Origin: JACADW01 sp963747985
GTDB taxonomy: Bacteria; Acidobacteriota; UBA6911
Direction of reading: 5' to 3'
DNA: 64,000 bases
Assembly: GCA_963747985.1 (NCBI GenBank)
Contig: CAVVHG010000005.1
Location: 1 to 64,000, forward strand
A program made the position numbers and the translations under genes. Each line of letters starts with the position of its first letter. Position 1 is the stretch's first letter. Shown here in pieces: positions 1-8,559 of the stretch. The notes under the pieces were generated by a model. It was not told the DNA's origin. It was given only the letters and a program-made list of their open reading frames with translations, and made no database searches.

Positions 1-604
1 CCATCTCTCGTTGGGGGGCCTCTTCTTTGTCCAGCCGGAACGCCTCGACGACAGCGGCTTGGGCCAGATCATCCAGTTGCTTGGAGAACGCAACCATTCC
101 AAAGGCCGGCTGGTAGAAGTAACGGAAGAGGTTGAACGAGTACTGCGCGTCTTCCCAGCGGGCTATGACTTTCTGACTGTCGTTATAGACCTGCGATGAA
201 GAGAAGAGAACGATCGTCGCAACAGGCCTGGCTGCGATACCGTACTTCGCGGAAATAGCTTCGACCATGTCCTCATCCGCAAGCCCTTCGGTCCTGTCCT
301 GATCATAGTTGATGACCATTCGAAAAAGCTCGCCGTTATAAAAGCTGAAAATGACCTCTCTAACAGGGTCCGTTGCGAGCGAAGAGCTCCCGAGCGGGGG
401 GTACCACCACAGTTCCTGAATCATCGCCGGACGTTGGTGGAGCAGTTTTGCCTCAGAGGGTTTCATATCCGTCTGCTTTGCCACTGCGACCAGGTTCGTG
501 CCGAATTGAAATCCCCGGTAGCCGCACAGGTCCTGCGCATGAATCAACGACGCCGACAACGCGGCCCAAAAGATAAAGATTGCCAGACTGCGAATCCTGG
601 TCAT
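1..604 (-). CDS. Exported protein of unknown function (3' end beyond window)
   Basis: An open frame begins with ATG at 604 and runs off the left edge, giving about 201 visible residues. The start is preceded by a strong Shine-Dalgarno sequence, AAAGGAGGA, at the right spacing. The first 24 residues form a classical signal peptide (MTRIRSLAIFIFWAALSASL...) with a likely cut after HAQ, so the product is probably periplasmic or secreted. The mature part starts DLCGYRGFQFGTN and contains a WWYPP motif and a region rich in Phe/Tyr, with no enzyme motif I recognise. The bases opposite this frame also give short plus-strand frames without ribosome sites, which I take as shadows. The function is unknown; the gene call itself is well supported. 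Confidence 0.8.
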   Translation of the reverse strand, partial: MTRIRSLAIFIFWAALSASLIHAQDLCGYRGFQFGTNLVAVAKQTDMKPSEAKLLHQRPAMIQELWWYPPLGSSSLATDPVREVIFSFYNGELFRMVINYDQDRTEGLADEDMVEAISAKYGIAARPVATIVLFSSSQVYNDSQKVIARWEDAQYSFNLFRYFYQPAFGMVAFSKQLDDLAQAAVVEAFRLDKEEAPQREM

Positions 605-997
605 TGGAGTCCTCCTTTAGGGAGCTCTGTAGCGGACTGGCGTTTCACGATTTGCTCCAGCCGCATTCAATGCAGCGTGGGCTTGTGACCCGATAATGCT
701 TTCTCTTGACTGGCTTGGCACTCATTGTCCTTAGTTCTTGTCTTCCTCGCCTTCTTTCCCGATCCCGGTACCTTCCGCAATAATCGAGTGCCCTTCAGGC
801 GGATGGATTTTGTCTTTATCCTTAGAGGCCTCGGTTCGAATAACTTACAATAGTTCATTTTCATATAGTAATGGCTCAATATGCAGAAGTGATTAACTAG
901 AATGACTTAATTCACTTGAATAAGTCAAGCTTAATGTGATAAAAATATGATAGGAGGAATTCAATACACTGAATAGAGTGAACCAAGGAGTGCCACG
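605..997. other. AT-rich divergent intergenic region
   Basis: About 390 bases separate the divergent exported-protein gene and the XRE regulator. The part from about 840 to 980 is clearly richer in A+T than its surroundings, as expected for a shared promoter region. Apart from the inverted repeat listed at 903-927 and the ribosome site of the regulator at 984-990, nothing recognisable is seen. Short frames on the minus strand here have no ribosome sites and no familiar motifs. Confidence 0.5.
903..927. promoter_or_regulatory. Inverted repeat, candidate operator of the XRE regulator
   Basis: TGACTTA at 903-909 is matched by TAAGTCA at 921-927 with 11 bases between. The repeat lies about 70 bases upstream of the GTG start of an XRE-type regulator, in the AT-rich part of the divergent region. 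The position fits an autoregulatory operator, which is inference; no -10/-35 pair is convincing enough to name. Confidence 0.4.
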
Positions 998-1854
998 GTG
1001 GACGTTTCTTTGGTGATAAGGCGCCGGCTGGAGGAGTTGGGTTTTGAGCAACGAGATCTGGCAAACGCTGCCCAAGTTACTCAGTCCTATATTTCCCAGT
1101 TGTTGACCCGCAAGAAGGCACCCCCTGCCACCGACCGAACGGATCTTTACGCCAAGATGGAGGTGTTCCTGAAGCTGCCGAGTGGTGAGCTCGCGAGGCT
1201 GGCCGACCTCCAGCGCCAGGAGGAATTGAAGAGAAAACTGGCAGACCCGCCTACGCCCCTGTTCAAAGAGGTGCGAGAGTTGGTTCTTCGCAAGTGCAAA
1301 CAGGACAAACAGAGAGAGATACGGGGGATTTTTGAGAAGCAGCCCTTCGGCGAACTCGAGCGCCTGATAACGCAGAAGCTTTGGACGTGGTCAAGGGTGT
1401 TGCCAAGGAGGAATTGGAGAGCGAAGACTGGCTCCGCCCGGTGGCCAAACTCAGCAACCGGAGCTATGAGGAGATGCGGGTCGCAATCCTCGAGTTCCTG
1501 GATACGGATGTCTTCAACGTGTCGATTGAAAACTGCGTGTCTTTTCTGGATCCGCTGATTGAATCCTGGGACATCGACCTTGCGACTTTTGTCATCGAAA
1601 TTACTTTGAATCACGGAGTGGCTTCGCGGCACCCCAGGAGGTTTGAGTTTGTTGAAAGCGAAACGGAACCGGCCTTCGAAGAAGAGCCGGGGCTCAGGGA
1701 ATTCCTCGAGAACGCTTCTCTCAGCGGCGATGCCACTCAGGATGAAATCGAGTTTCTAAGGAAGCTGAGGTTCAAGGGGAAACGTCCTACTCCATTCTAT
1801 TACTACCGTGAATTGCAGAACCTCCGAGATCCTCTGCATTTTTGCGTCCCGTAA
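998..1854 (+). pseudogene. XRE-family helix-turn-helix regulator, frameshifted
   Basis: The gene starts with GTG at 998 behind AAGGAG (984-990). The N-terminus is an XRE/Cro helix-turn-helix: RRRLEELGFEQRDLANAAQ, then VTQSYISQLLTRKKAPP as the recognition part. The frame is lost near 1380. The first frame reads through GELERLITQKLW into nonsense, and the rest (LDVVKGVAKEELESEDW... to FCVP at 1854) continues in another frame. Restoring one missing base in the GCTTTGG stretch would give ITQKLLDVVKG, so a single-base deletion explains it. The intact product would be about 285 residues, a DNA-binding domain plus an acidic all-alpha C-terminal part of unknown role. It precedes a 59-residue gene by 26 bases and probably shares its transcript. 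It may be a true pseudogene or a consensus error. Confidence 0.7.
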
Positions 1855-1880
1855 ATCGGCTACGATAAGGAGGCCTTGAA

Positions 1881-2060
1881 ATGATCTATTTGCGTGAAGA
1901 AGAAGGGCAATACGTAGGGCCGTTCAAGAGTCGCAAACACGCCAAGCGCTTCATTGAACTGATGGAGTTGTGCGGTGAAAACTGGGCAGGCACTGAAGTA
2001 GTGGTGGAGGAGGAAGCTGGATTTGATCCGACGGTACCGCCGACAGATCGCATCCAATGA
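1881..2060 (+). CDS. Small protein (59 aa) paired with the XRE regulator
   Basis: A short frame starts with ATG at 1881 behind ATAAGGAGGCC and ends with TGA at 2058-2060. It reads MIYLREEEGQYVGPFKSRKH, continues with AKRFIELMELCGENWAGTE and ends PPTDRIQ. The strong ribosome site, the even acidic composition and the position 26 bases after the regulator gene support a real gene. The pattern of a tyrosine/glycine-rich turn (GQYVGPF) followed by an amphipathic helix (KHAKRFIELMEL) suggests a small soluble alpha/beta protein. I do not recognise the family. A partner role for the regulator is inferred only from position. Confidence 0.55.
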   Translation: MIYLREEEGQYVGPFKSRKHAKRFIELMELCGENWAGTEVVVEEEAGFDPTVPPTDRIQ

Positions 2061-2135
2061 TCGGGAGTCAGCGACCTGGCTCTTCTCGCAAGTGATTGAA
2101 GAGCACGCACGAGCTGGAGATGCCAGGGAGGGACC

Positions 2136-3358
2136 ATGAGGATAGCGAAGGTTCTCAGGGAGACTCTGACCATGATCCTTGCCGGCGGACAGGGGGAGCG
2201 GCTCTATCCACTTACCAGGGATCGCGCGAAACCTGCAGTTCCCTTCGCCGGGCACTATCGCATTATCGACTTCACCCTGTCAAACTGCATCAACTCGGGG
2301 CTCAAGCGGATCTACGTTCTCACCCAGTACAAGAGCCAGTCGCTGGACGACCATCTCAGGCTGGGCTGGAACATTTTTGCCACCGCCTTCGACGAGTTCT
2401 TGTTTTCGGTCCCTCCCCAGCTCAGGACGGGAGACTCATGGTATCTGGGGACAGCGGATGCAGTCTTCCAAAACATCTACATCCTGCAGGAACGATCCCC
2501 CCAGCGCGTGCTAATCCTTTCCGGCGACCACATCTACAAGATGGATTACAGCGAGATGATCGAGTCACACATCCGTTCGGGCGCCATGGTCACGGTAGCT
2601 GCGGTGGAGTGCGACGTGAACTCGGCTCGCCGCCTGGGCGTCCTCGAGATCGACGGAGATAATCGCGTCCTGAGCGTTTGAGGAAAAGCCGGACAACCCC
2701 AAAACCATCCCCGGACGCCCCGGCTTTGCCTGGGTTAACATGGGAGTTTACCTGTTCGAGAGCTGCCGCTTTGGCCGAAGGGATCTCTGCGAATCCCAAC
2801 AGCGAGACTAGCAGAGACTTTGGACGAGACATCCTGCCTCGACTCGCCCAGAGCGAATCTGTTTTCGCCTATCGCTTCCGTGACGAGAAGGAGAATTACT
2901 GGCGCGACATCGGGACGTTGGATTCCTATTACGAAGCCAGCATGGATCTGATCAAGGTCGATCCGCCGTTCAACCTTTATGATACCTCCTTCCCTATCCA
3001 CTCCTCCACCCGGCCGCGTCCACCGGCAAAGATGGTCTTTGCAGGTGGAGAGGCGGGTCGCATGGGTGTCGCGCTGGATTCGTTCATCTGCAATGGCTGC
3101 GTTGTCAGCGGAGGGCGAGTGGAGCGTTCCATCCTCTCTCCAGACGTGCGCATAAACTCCTACTCCCTGGTGGAAGATTCGATCCTTTTCGACCGGGTGG
3201 AAGTGGGCCGATCTGCAAGGATCCGTCGGGCCATCATCGACAAAGACGTCCGGATCCCTCCTGGACTCTCCGTCGGTTATAACCTTGAGGAGGATGCGAA
3301 GCGATTCACAGTGACCGAGTCAGGAGTGGTAGTGATCCCAAAAGGAGAGCCGATCTAG
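2136..3358 (+). pseudogene. glgC: Glucose-1-phosphate adenylyltransferase, two frameshifts
   Basis: ADP-glucose pyrophosphorylase makes ADP-glucose from ATP and glucose-1-phosphate, the committed step of glycogen synthesis. The start ATG at 2136 follows AGGGAGGGACC. The N-terminal nucleotidyltransferase signature is clear: TMILAGGQGERLYPLTRDRA with AKPAVPFAGHYRIIDF, then SGDHIYKMDY. The C-terminal left-handed beta-helix is also present (ILSPDVRINSYSLVEDSILF, RIRRAIIDKDVRIPPG). The frame changes twice. At about 2676 it passes to a short frame reading FEEKPDNPKTIPGRPGFAWV, and at about 2764 to the frame AALAEGISANPNSETSRDFG. Removing one base at each place restores a full GlgC of about 405 residues, close to the family length. 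No neighbouring glycogen genes are seen. Either recent decay or two insertion errors is possible. Confidence 0.85.
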
Positions 3359-3406
3359 GAACCCTCCACACCCATCCTTCCTTGGGGTTATCCTCGGACT
3401 GGTCCG

Positions 3407-3506
3407 CTACGGCAATGCAGAGGTGCGATATCTCCTGAGGAAACTGCCCATCCGCTGACGTGCAGGAATGGAGTCCTCAGGTTCGGATTCAGGGTCTTGG
3501 AGCGCT
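3407..3506 (-). pseudogene. 3' part of an ORF interrupted by the IS21 element
   Basis: On the minus strand this piece encodes LQDPESEPEDSIPARQRMG and then SFLRRYRTSALP before a stop at 3407. If the IS element and one copy of the CGCT duplication are removed, it joins in frame to the piece at 7017-7220 at the codon GCG, giving ...NRPNLDPGALQDPESEP.... The junction, frame and target duplication agree, so I treat both pieces as one disrupted ORF of about 100 residues. I do not recognise the family, and the ORF may not have been a functional gene. Confidence 0.4.
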
Positions 3507-3617
3507 GTAACTGCGTATTCCGGGGCATGTTGGGCAGGGATTCCGATCGAAGTTGGCCACCGATTCCGGGCTGATGTTGGCCACCTGTTCCGGCCGGAAG
3601 TTGGCCACTTTTTCCAT
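3507..3617 (+). repeat. Left terminal repeats of the IS21 element
   Basis: After the tip (ACTGCGTATTCCGG, 3510-3523) come three direct copies of a unit beginning GTTGGCCAC and mostly ending TTCCGG, at 3552-3569, 3576-3593 and 3600-3617. Matching units lie inverted at the right end. These are the expected transposase-binding sites. Confidence 0.65.
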
Positions 3618-3744
3618 GACTCCGGAATGGGTGGCCAAGATGGCTCCGGAATGAGCGGCCAAATGCCGGAATCCGATTTGAGAGTGTCGTAAAGCGGCGC
3701 TGGGCAACCGCTGGTAAGGTTCCCTCCGACAGAGGAGGAACCTG

Positions 3745-5314
3745 ATGCCAGCACGGAGGTTGTCCATGCGCAAGATTCGAGAAGTTCTGCGTCTGAAGTT
3801 CGGTCTCGGGTTGAAAGACCGCGAGATCGCCCGCAGTTGTTCCATCCCCCGCAGCAGTGTCGGCAACTATGTTTTCAGGGCCAGGCAGGCCGGGCTTTGC
3901 ACCTGGCCTCTGGAGCCGGACCTGGGTGACGAGGCCCTGGAAGCGCTTTTGTTTCCCCCGGCAGCCGCGAAACCGACCGCTCTGAAGGCGAGCGGTGCCG
4001 GACTTCGCCTGGATGCACGAGCAGCTTCGCAGGTGCAAGCACCTCACCCTGCAGCTGCTCTGGGAGGAATACAAGCAGGCTCACCCCGACGGTTACCAAT
4101 ACAGCCAGTTCTGCGAGCTGTACCGCCGCTGGGTGCGCAAGATCGATGTCGTACTGCGCCAGGAGCACCGCGCCGGCGAGAAGATGTTCGTCGATCATGC
4201 CGGGCAGACCGTGCCGATTATCGACAAAGAAACCGGCGAGGTCCGCAAGGCGTTCATCTTCGTCGCCGTTTTGGGAGCCAGCAATTACACCTATGCCGAG
4301 GCGACCTGGAAGCGGGATCTGCCCTCCTGGATCGGCTCCCACAGCCGGGCCGTCGAGTTCTATGGCGGCGTTCCGGCCGTGACCGTTCCGGACAACTGGA
4401 AGACGGGAATCAAGGATCCGAGCTATTACGAACCGGATCTCAACCCGACCTACCGCGACTGGGCGGATCACTACGGCACGGTCGTCATTCCGGCCCGGGT
4501 CCGCAAACCCCGGGACAAGGCCAAGGTGGAAGCCGGAGTACTGATCGTCGAGCGCTGGATCCTGGCGGCGCTTCGTCATCGGACATTCTTCAGCCTTGCC
4601 GAGTTGAACGACTCAATCCGCGAACTGCTGGTCCGGCTGAACAAGCGAAAGTTCCGGAAACTGGAGACTACCCGCGCCAGGCTGTTTGAGACACTGGAGA
4701 AGCCCGTACTCAAGCCGCTGCCTGCCGAGCCCTTCCGGTTCGCCGAGTGGAAGACCGTCAAGGTAAACATCGATTACCATGTCGAGATCAACCGGCATTA
4801 CTACAGCGTGCCCGTACCAGTACGTTCACGAAGAGGTCGAGGCCCATATCTCGGAGACGAGCATCGAGATCATCCGGAAAGGACAGACGAATCGCGACCC
4901 ATGTCCGGAGCGATATCGTCGGGCAAGCACACGACCCTGCCCGAACACCGGCCGAAAAAGCACCAGGACCTGGAATGGACGGTCTCCCGCTTTGTGGAAA
5001 AGGGCCGCGCCATCGGCCCCTCCACGGCGGCGCTGCTGGAACGCATCCTGCAATCCCGCAAGCATCCCGAGCTTGGATACCGGTCCTGCCTGGGCATCCT
5101 CCGTCTCGGGAACCGCTACACGAAGGAACGCCTCGAAGCCGCCTGCCTCCGCGCCGTAGCCCTGAATACTTGCTCCTATCGAAGCATCCAGTCGATGCTG
5201 GCGACCGGGTTCGACCGGCAGCCGCTGGAGCAGCCCGACACGCCCGCCGTTCACCGGGAGATCCACGCCAATGTCCGCGGCGCCGGCTACTACGGAAAGG
5301 AGGCGCAGGTCTGA
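3745..5314 (+). pseudogene. istA: IS21-family transposase IstA, four frameshifts
   Basis: IstA is the DDE recombinase that cuts and joins the IS21 ends. The start ATG at 3745 follows an AGAGGAGGAA site. The N-terminus is a helix-turn-helix (MRKIREVLRLKFGLGLKDRE, then IARSCSIPRSSVGNYV). The catalytic core is visible in later frames, with FVDHAGQTVPI, VPDNWKTGI and KAKVEAGVLIVERWIL supplying the Asp, Asp and Glu regions. The C-terminus (HTTLPEHRPKKHQDLEW, LGYRSCLGILRL) is typical of the family. Frames change at about 3990, 4811, 4882 and 4914. Each is repaired by removing a single base, giving a product of about 520 residues, the normal length. The stop TGA (5312-5314) overlaps the istB ATG. 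As read, no complete transposase can be made. Confidence 0.85.
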
Positions 5315-6071
5315 TGCGAGAACAAACCTTTGAAAAACTCTACAGCCTGAAGCTGCATGGCATGGCCCAGGCGCTCGAGGAGCAACTGAAGGATCCGGCC
5401 GCAGCCTCGCTCGGCTTCGAAGAACGCCTTGCCAGGCTGGTCGATGCCCAATGGCTCTGGCGCGAGAATCGCGCCGTGGCCACGCGGCTGCGCAAGGCCC
5501 GGCTGAAAGTGCCGGCTTCGATGGAGGAGATCAACTACCGTCATCAGCGGCAGCTGGATCGCTCTCTGATGCGCAGCCTGGCTTCCTGCGACTGGGTGAA
5601 GCAGCATCACAACGTCACCATCAGCGGAGCTTCCGGTATCGGAAAAACCTATCTCTGCTGTGCGCTGCTTGGAGCAGGCCTGCCGGAAAGGCTATACGGC
5701 CTATTACGCTTCGGCCCCGAAGTTCTTCCGCCAGCTCGCCATCGGTTATGCGGACGGCAGCTTTGACCGGATTCTCTCCAAACTGGCCAGAATCGATGTC
5801 CTCGGGATCGATGACTGGGGGCTCACACCCCTGAGCGAAATGGAAAGACGCCACTTCCTGGAAGTCATGGACGATCGCGGCGGCAGCCGCTCAACCGTGA
5901 TCACCAGCCAGTTCCGGGTCGAGTCCTGGCATGACCTGATTGGCAGCCCCACGCTGGCCGACGCCGTCATGGAACGGATCCTCTCCAACAGCTACAGACT
6001 GGGGCTTGTCGGCGAGACGATGCGGCCGGTCAAGAAAGCCGCTCCAGGCCTCGGGAAAGGAGGAGCCGTGA
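5314..6071 (+). pseudogene. istB: IS21-family helper ATPase IstB, frameshifted
   Basis: IstB is the AAA+ ATPase that selects target DNA and helps IstA. The start ATG at 5314 overlaps the istA stop. The protein shows the IstB N-terminus (LKLHGMAQALEEQLKDPAAA), a Walker A region SGASGIGKTYL, and after a frame change at about 5672 the Walker B LARIDVLGIDDWG and DRGGSRSTVITSQF (sensor region). Removing one T restores CALLEQACRKGYTAYYASA. The present frame has no stop at the family-typical end and runs into the next gene. A TGA at 6069-6071 lies one frame away, so one further extra base before 6060 would make IstB end exactly on the GTG of the next gene (GTGA overlap). That last point is inference. 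Confidence 0.8.
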
Positions 6072-6785
6072 ACAAGGAATCATTGGTGCTGAAAAACCCG
6101 CGTGGCTGGTTTGCTGCCGGCACCGAAGTGCAAAAGGCCATGAACCTCCTGACCGATGGGGCCTTCAAGCTCTTCGTCTACCTCTGTCTGAACGCCCGTC
6201 GTGATACGGGGAGACTCGAGGGCACCCTCACGCAGCTCGCCAGGAATGTCAAAAAGCAGCAGCATACGGTGAGGGTCTATCTCAGGGAGATGGAAAAAGC
6301 CGGCATCTGCCGTTTTCAGTTTCATCACGGCCCCTCAGGGCATGGGTTTGTAGAAGTCGCTGAGGAGTTCTGGCCGTATCAGAAATCCGTCGAGGAACCT
6401 CCGGCTGACGGTTGTCCCGAGTTTGTCGCTGAGATCCGAAAGATGCTGCAGGCTCGTGCCTGCGTAAAAACATCAGCATCCACGGCAGACGAGATTCTCG
6501 CCCGGCGAGTGGTTCGAAAGCGGCATCAGCCTCCAAAGGATCGAACAGGCGATTCTGACGGGGTGCATCCGCAAATATGTGTCCTGGCGCAATAACCAGA
6601 CGAGGGCCCTGATCGGCAGCCTGCAGTACTTCGTTCCTGTGCTGCAGGAGGTCCTGGAGACGAAGGCCGATCCGGAATACTGGGGGTACCTTCGTTACCG
6701 CCTCATCCGGATGGAGAACGAATGGAAGCAAAGTTACGGCGAATCCTCGGAAAAGGAAGACAGCGTTCCACACGATCTCATCTGA
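6068..6785 (+). pseudogene. Third gene of the IS21 element: winged-helix protein, frameshifted
   Basis: A GTG at 6068 lies behind AAAGGAGGAGCC, a strong ribosome site, so this is probably a separate gene rather than an IstB tail. The N-terminal half looks like a winged-helix DNA-binding domain: VQKAMNLLTDGAFKLFVYLC, then LTQLARNVKKQQHTVRVYLR and EMEKAGICRFQF. The second half (LARRWFESGISLQRIEQAIL, TGCIRKYVSWRNNQT, LQYFVPVLQEVLE) resembles the C-terminal helical part of replication or plasmid-type DnaD/RepA-like proteins, but only loosely. The frame shifts at about 6508; deleting one G gives the joined reading above. It lies inside the IS ends, so it travels with the element. Its role (target choice, regulation or cargo) is unknown. 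Confidence 0.55.
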
Positions 6786-6823
6786 CTGGACCTGATGCGC
6801 CCGAAAAGAACAAACACTGCTAT

Positions 6824-6842
6824 TTAGTCGATCATCGACTAA
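6824..6842. promoter_or_regulatory. 19-bp perfect palindrome near the IS right end
   Basis: TTAGTCGAT-C-ATCGACTAA is a perfect palindrome 39 bases after the winged-helix gene and inside the IS21 element. It lacks a following T-run, so it is not a classical terminator. It may be an operator or a binding site for the element-encoded winged-helix protein; this is inference. A ribosome-site-like GAAAGGAG follows at about 6858 with only a tiny frame behind it. Confidence 0.4.
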
Positions 6843-6910
6843 GTAACCGAGATTCTTTGAAAGGAGATGATGATGGGGTGCTACCCTATCGTTCGAGTTT
6901 ATTGACCCAA

Positions 6911-7016
6911 GTTGGCCATGTAAGTGAGGATTAAAACAACCCAGCGTCGCTTCGCTCCGATGGGTGGCCAACATCGCCGGAATCAGTGGCCAACTTCACC
7001 GGAATACGCAGTGAAC
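6911..7016 (-). repeat. Right terminal repeats of the IS21 element
   Basis: Units of the GTGGCCAAC type, inverted relative to the left end, lie at about 6962-6972 and 6977-6994, followed by the tip CCGGAATACGCAGT (6999-7012). One further unit, GTTGGCCAT, sits at 6911-6919 in the direct orientation. Confidence 0.6.
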
Positions 7017-7220
7017 CGCTCCCGGATCCAGATTCGGCCTGTTTCCCTTCACACCCGCAATGAATTCTCGTAAGTCCGGTTTGCGGAACTTTGTGGCTGA
7101 GGCATAGCGCAGCATTCTCATCCGAAGGCTGCGGTTGCGCAGCCATCCGTCCTCCCCTCTTTGTTCCGAAACTCGACCGCACTCCCTTTGCGAGAAATGT
7201 AGCGACGGTCGCGCCGTCAC
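7017..7220 (-). pseudogene. 5' part of an ORF interrupted by the IS21 element
   Basis: The minus strand reads, from a GTG at 7220, TARPSLHFSQRECGRVSEQR and later LRYASATKFRKPDLREFIAG to NLDPGA at the IS boundary. It rejoins in frame with 3407-3506 if the element is excised. There is no clear ribosome site and I recognise no family. The rest of 7221-7290 holds nothing I can identify. Confidence 0.35.
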
Positions 7221-7293
7221 CGTTATTCATTAGTGAGCAGGCAGAGAAACCGGCTTGATCTGCGAGGCTTCCGTGCAGAGAAAATGCAGAAAC

Positions 7294-7356
7294 GGGGTCT
7301 GACCCTGAAATTCCAGTTTTCAGACCGGAAATTGCATTTTCAGGATCAGACCCCGG
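7294..7356. repeat. REP-like hairpin, family 1 copy A
   Basis: GGGGTCTGACCCTGAAA at the left and CATTTTCAGGATCAGACCCC at the right form an imperfect long inverted repeat. The same sequence recurs at 39688-39760, 44089-44139 and 55783-55826. This copy ends about 13 bases from the stop of the minus-strand alkaline phosphatase gene. It would fold as a strong hairpin in the transcript and could stop or stabilise it. Confidence 0.75.
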
Positions 7357-7368
7357 ATTTTGAATCTT

Positions 7369-8463
7369 CTATTTCTCCCAGCCGTAGGCGGCCATCATGA
7401 TGTGGAACAGGTCAGTATTGGAAATGAAGCCGTGCAGACGCTCCGCGCCCGGCCCTTGTGCGGCTACCAGGACCTGCTCCCCGGTATGCGCGTCATTGAC
7501 GCGAACATTGCCCCGGCTCTTACTGGCGGCAGTGCCGTTCTGGCCGTCGTTCGGCAGGAGCGGTTCCCCCTTCTTCCCGTCGATGAGACGGATATCGAAC
7601 GAGTGATCGGCAGCGAAGATTATCAGCGTGTCGTTCGAGACACTCTGGGCAGTCTTGCGAATCGTGTCATCGAGGGCGATCGCCTGGTCGAGGCCGCGCT
7701 TTAGAGCGTCCGTGTGCGCATCCCACTCGGTCATCAGGAAATATCCCTTCTCGTTCCTCGACAGGATCCGGATCGCATCCTCGACAGCTTGAGAAAGGCT
7801 GAAATCGTGTGTGTTGAGCAGCGCGATGACTCGGCTGTCGCTGCCGGAGATGGCCTCCAGGGAGCCACAGAACGCATATCCTTTCTCGCGCGCCGCGGCT
7901 TCGACATTGACTCCGATCTTAGCCGTCGCGGCGAGTACCGCATCCCTGCCGGCTCCGATGATCACATCGACACCATCACCGAAGCGAGGTGTAAAAACCT
8001 GCGCAAATATCCGGCCTGATGCACCGCGGTCATTTGAGTGTGAATAGCATGCGGCCGTTGTAGCGTCGGTGATGTTCATGTTGCTGATCACGCCCGTGGA
8101 CAGCCCCTGTTGCTCGGCATATTCGAGGATGGTCTGCAGGATTTCCCCGTCCTTCTTTCCCCGAATGGCGCTGGCTGATTGGGAAATGACGCCGTTCTTT
8201 GTCTTCTGGCCGGTCACTATCGCCGACATGCCGTTTGCGGAGTCGGTAACCCATTCGTCTGCCGCCGAGGTTTCCATGAGCGCGATATAGGGCATCTGCT
8301 GGATAAAGAGCTTACTGGGGTGATCATACTTGTAGATGCTTGCGATGTTCAGCGTCGGAATACCCGCCGCGTCGCCGAGGAAGAGAATTATGTTCTTGGC
8401 CTCTCCCCGCGCCGCCTGGCTCGCCAGCGCGAAAAAGGTGAACAACCACAGACTGCGTCGCAT
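7369..8463 (-). CDS. Alkaline phosphatase family protein, exported
   Basis: The 364-residue product belongs to the PhoA-type alkaline phosphatase superfamily, which hydrolyses phosphate monoesters in the periplasm with two Zn and one Mg. The signal peptide is residues 1-20 (MRRSLWLFTFFALASQAARG). Family landmarks in order are NIILFLGDAAG with the metal ligand Asp31, VTDSANGMSAIVTG with the likely nucleophile Ser75, NITDATTAACYSH, MTEWDAHTDALKRGLDQAI as the counterpart of the second metal site, IFAADHSFD, and HTGEQVLVAAQGPG near the end. The length is somewhat short compared with E. coli PhoA (about 470). The start has GGAGG at 8 bases. A REP-like hairpin follows the stop. The gene stands apart from the operon upstream (about 100 bases) and may be transcribed alone. 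Confidence 0.85.
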   Translation of the reverse strand: MRRSLWLFTFFALASQAARGEAKNIILFLGDAAGIPTLNIASIYKYDHPSKLFIQQMPYIALMETSAADEWVTDSANGMSAIVTGQKTKNGVISQSASAIRGKKDGEILQTILEYAEQQGLSTGVISNMNITDATTAACYSHSNDRGASGRIFAQVFTPRFGDGVDVIIGAGRDAVLAATAKIGVNVEAAAREKGYAFCGSLEAISGSDSRVIALLNTHDFSLSQAVEDAIRILSRNEKGYFLMTEWDAHTDALKRGLDQAIALDDTIRKTAQSVSNDTLIIFAADHSFDIRLIDGKKGEPLLPNDGQNGTAASKSRGNVRVNDAHTGEQVLVAAQGPGAERLHGFISNTDLFHIMMAAYGWEK

Positions 8464-8559
8464 TTCATCGCCTCCAAAAAGAAACTGATTCGCTAATCAA
8501 ATACCGCACCTGCTCCCCAACGGCAGCATCCGCCGTGGCATCTTGCGCCGGGAAACATT

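Larger units (their letters stand above)
3507..7016 (+). mobile_element. IS21-family insertion sequence with a third gene
   Basis: The element carries istA and istB in the usual order with overlapping TGATG, followed by a third gene. Its tips share the sequence ACTGCGTATTCCGG in inverted orientation (3510-3523 and, on the other strand, 6999-7012). Inside each end are several copies of a GTTGGCCAC...TTCCGG repeat, typical of the multiple terminal transposase-binding repeats of IS21 elements. CGCT occurs directly outside both tips (3503-3506 and 7017-7020), a plausible 4-bp target duplication. Removing the element and one copy restores an open minus-strand frame across the junction. The exact tip is uncertain by one or two bases. 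The length of 3.5 kb is larger than the usual 2-2.5 kb because of the third gene. Confidence 0.75.

Noticed and set aside
667..879. Minus-strand frame of 70 aa in the left intergenic region
   Set aside because: Lys/Arg-rich, without ribosome site or motif; likely chance frame.
3990..4920. Programmed ribosomal frameshifting in istA
   Set aside because: Programmed frameshifts in IS elements occur once, at a slippery A/T-rich site; here four scattered changes lack slippery heptamers.
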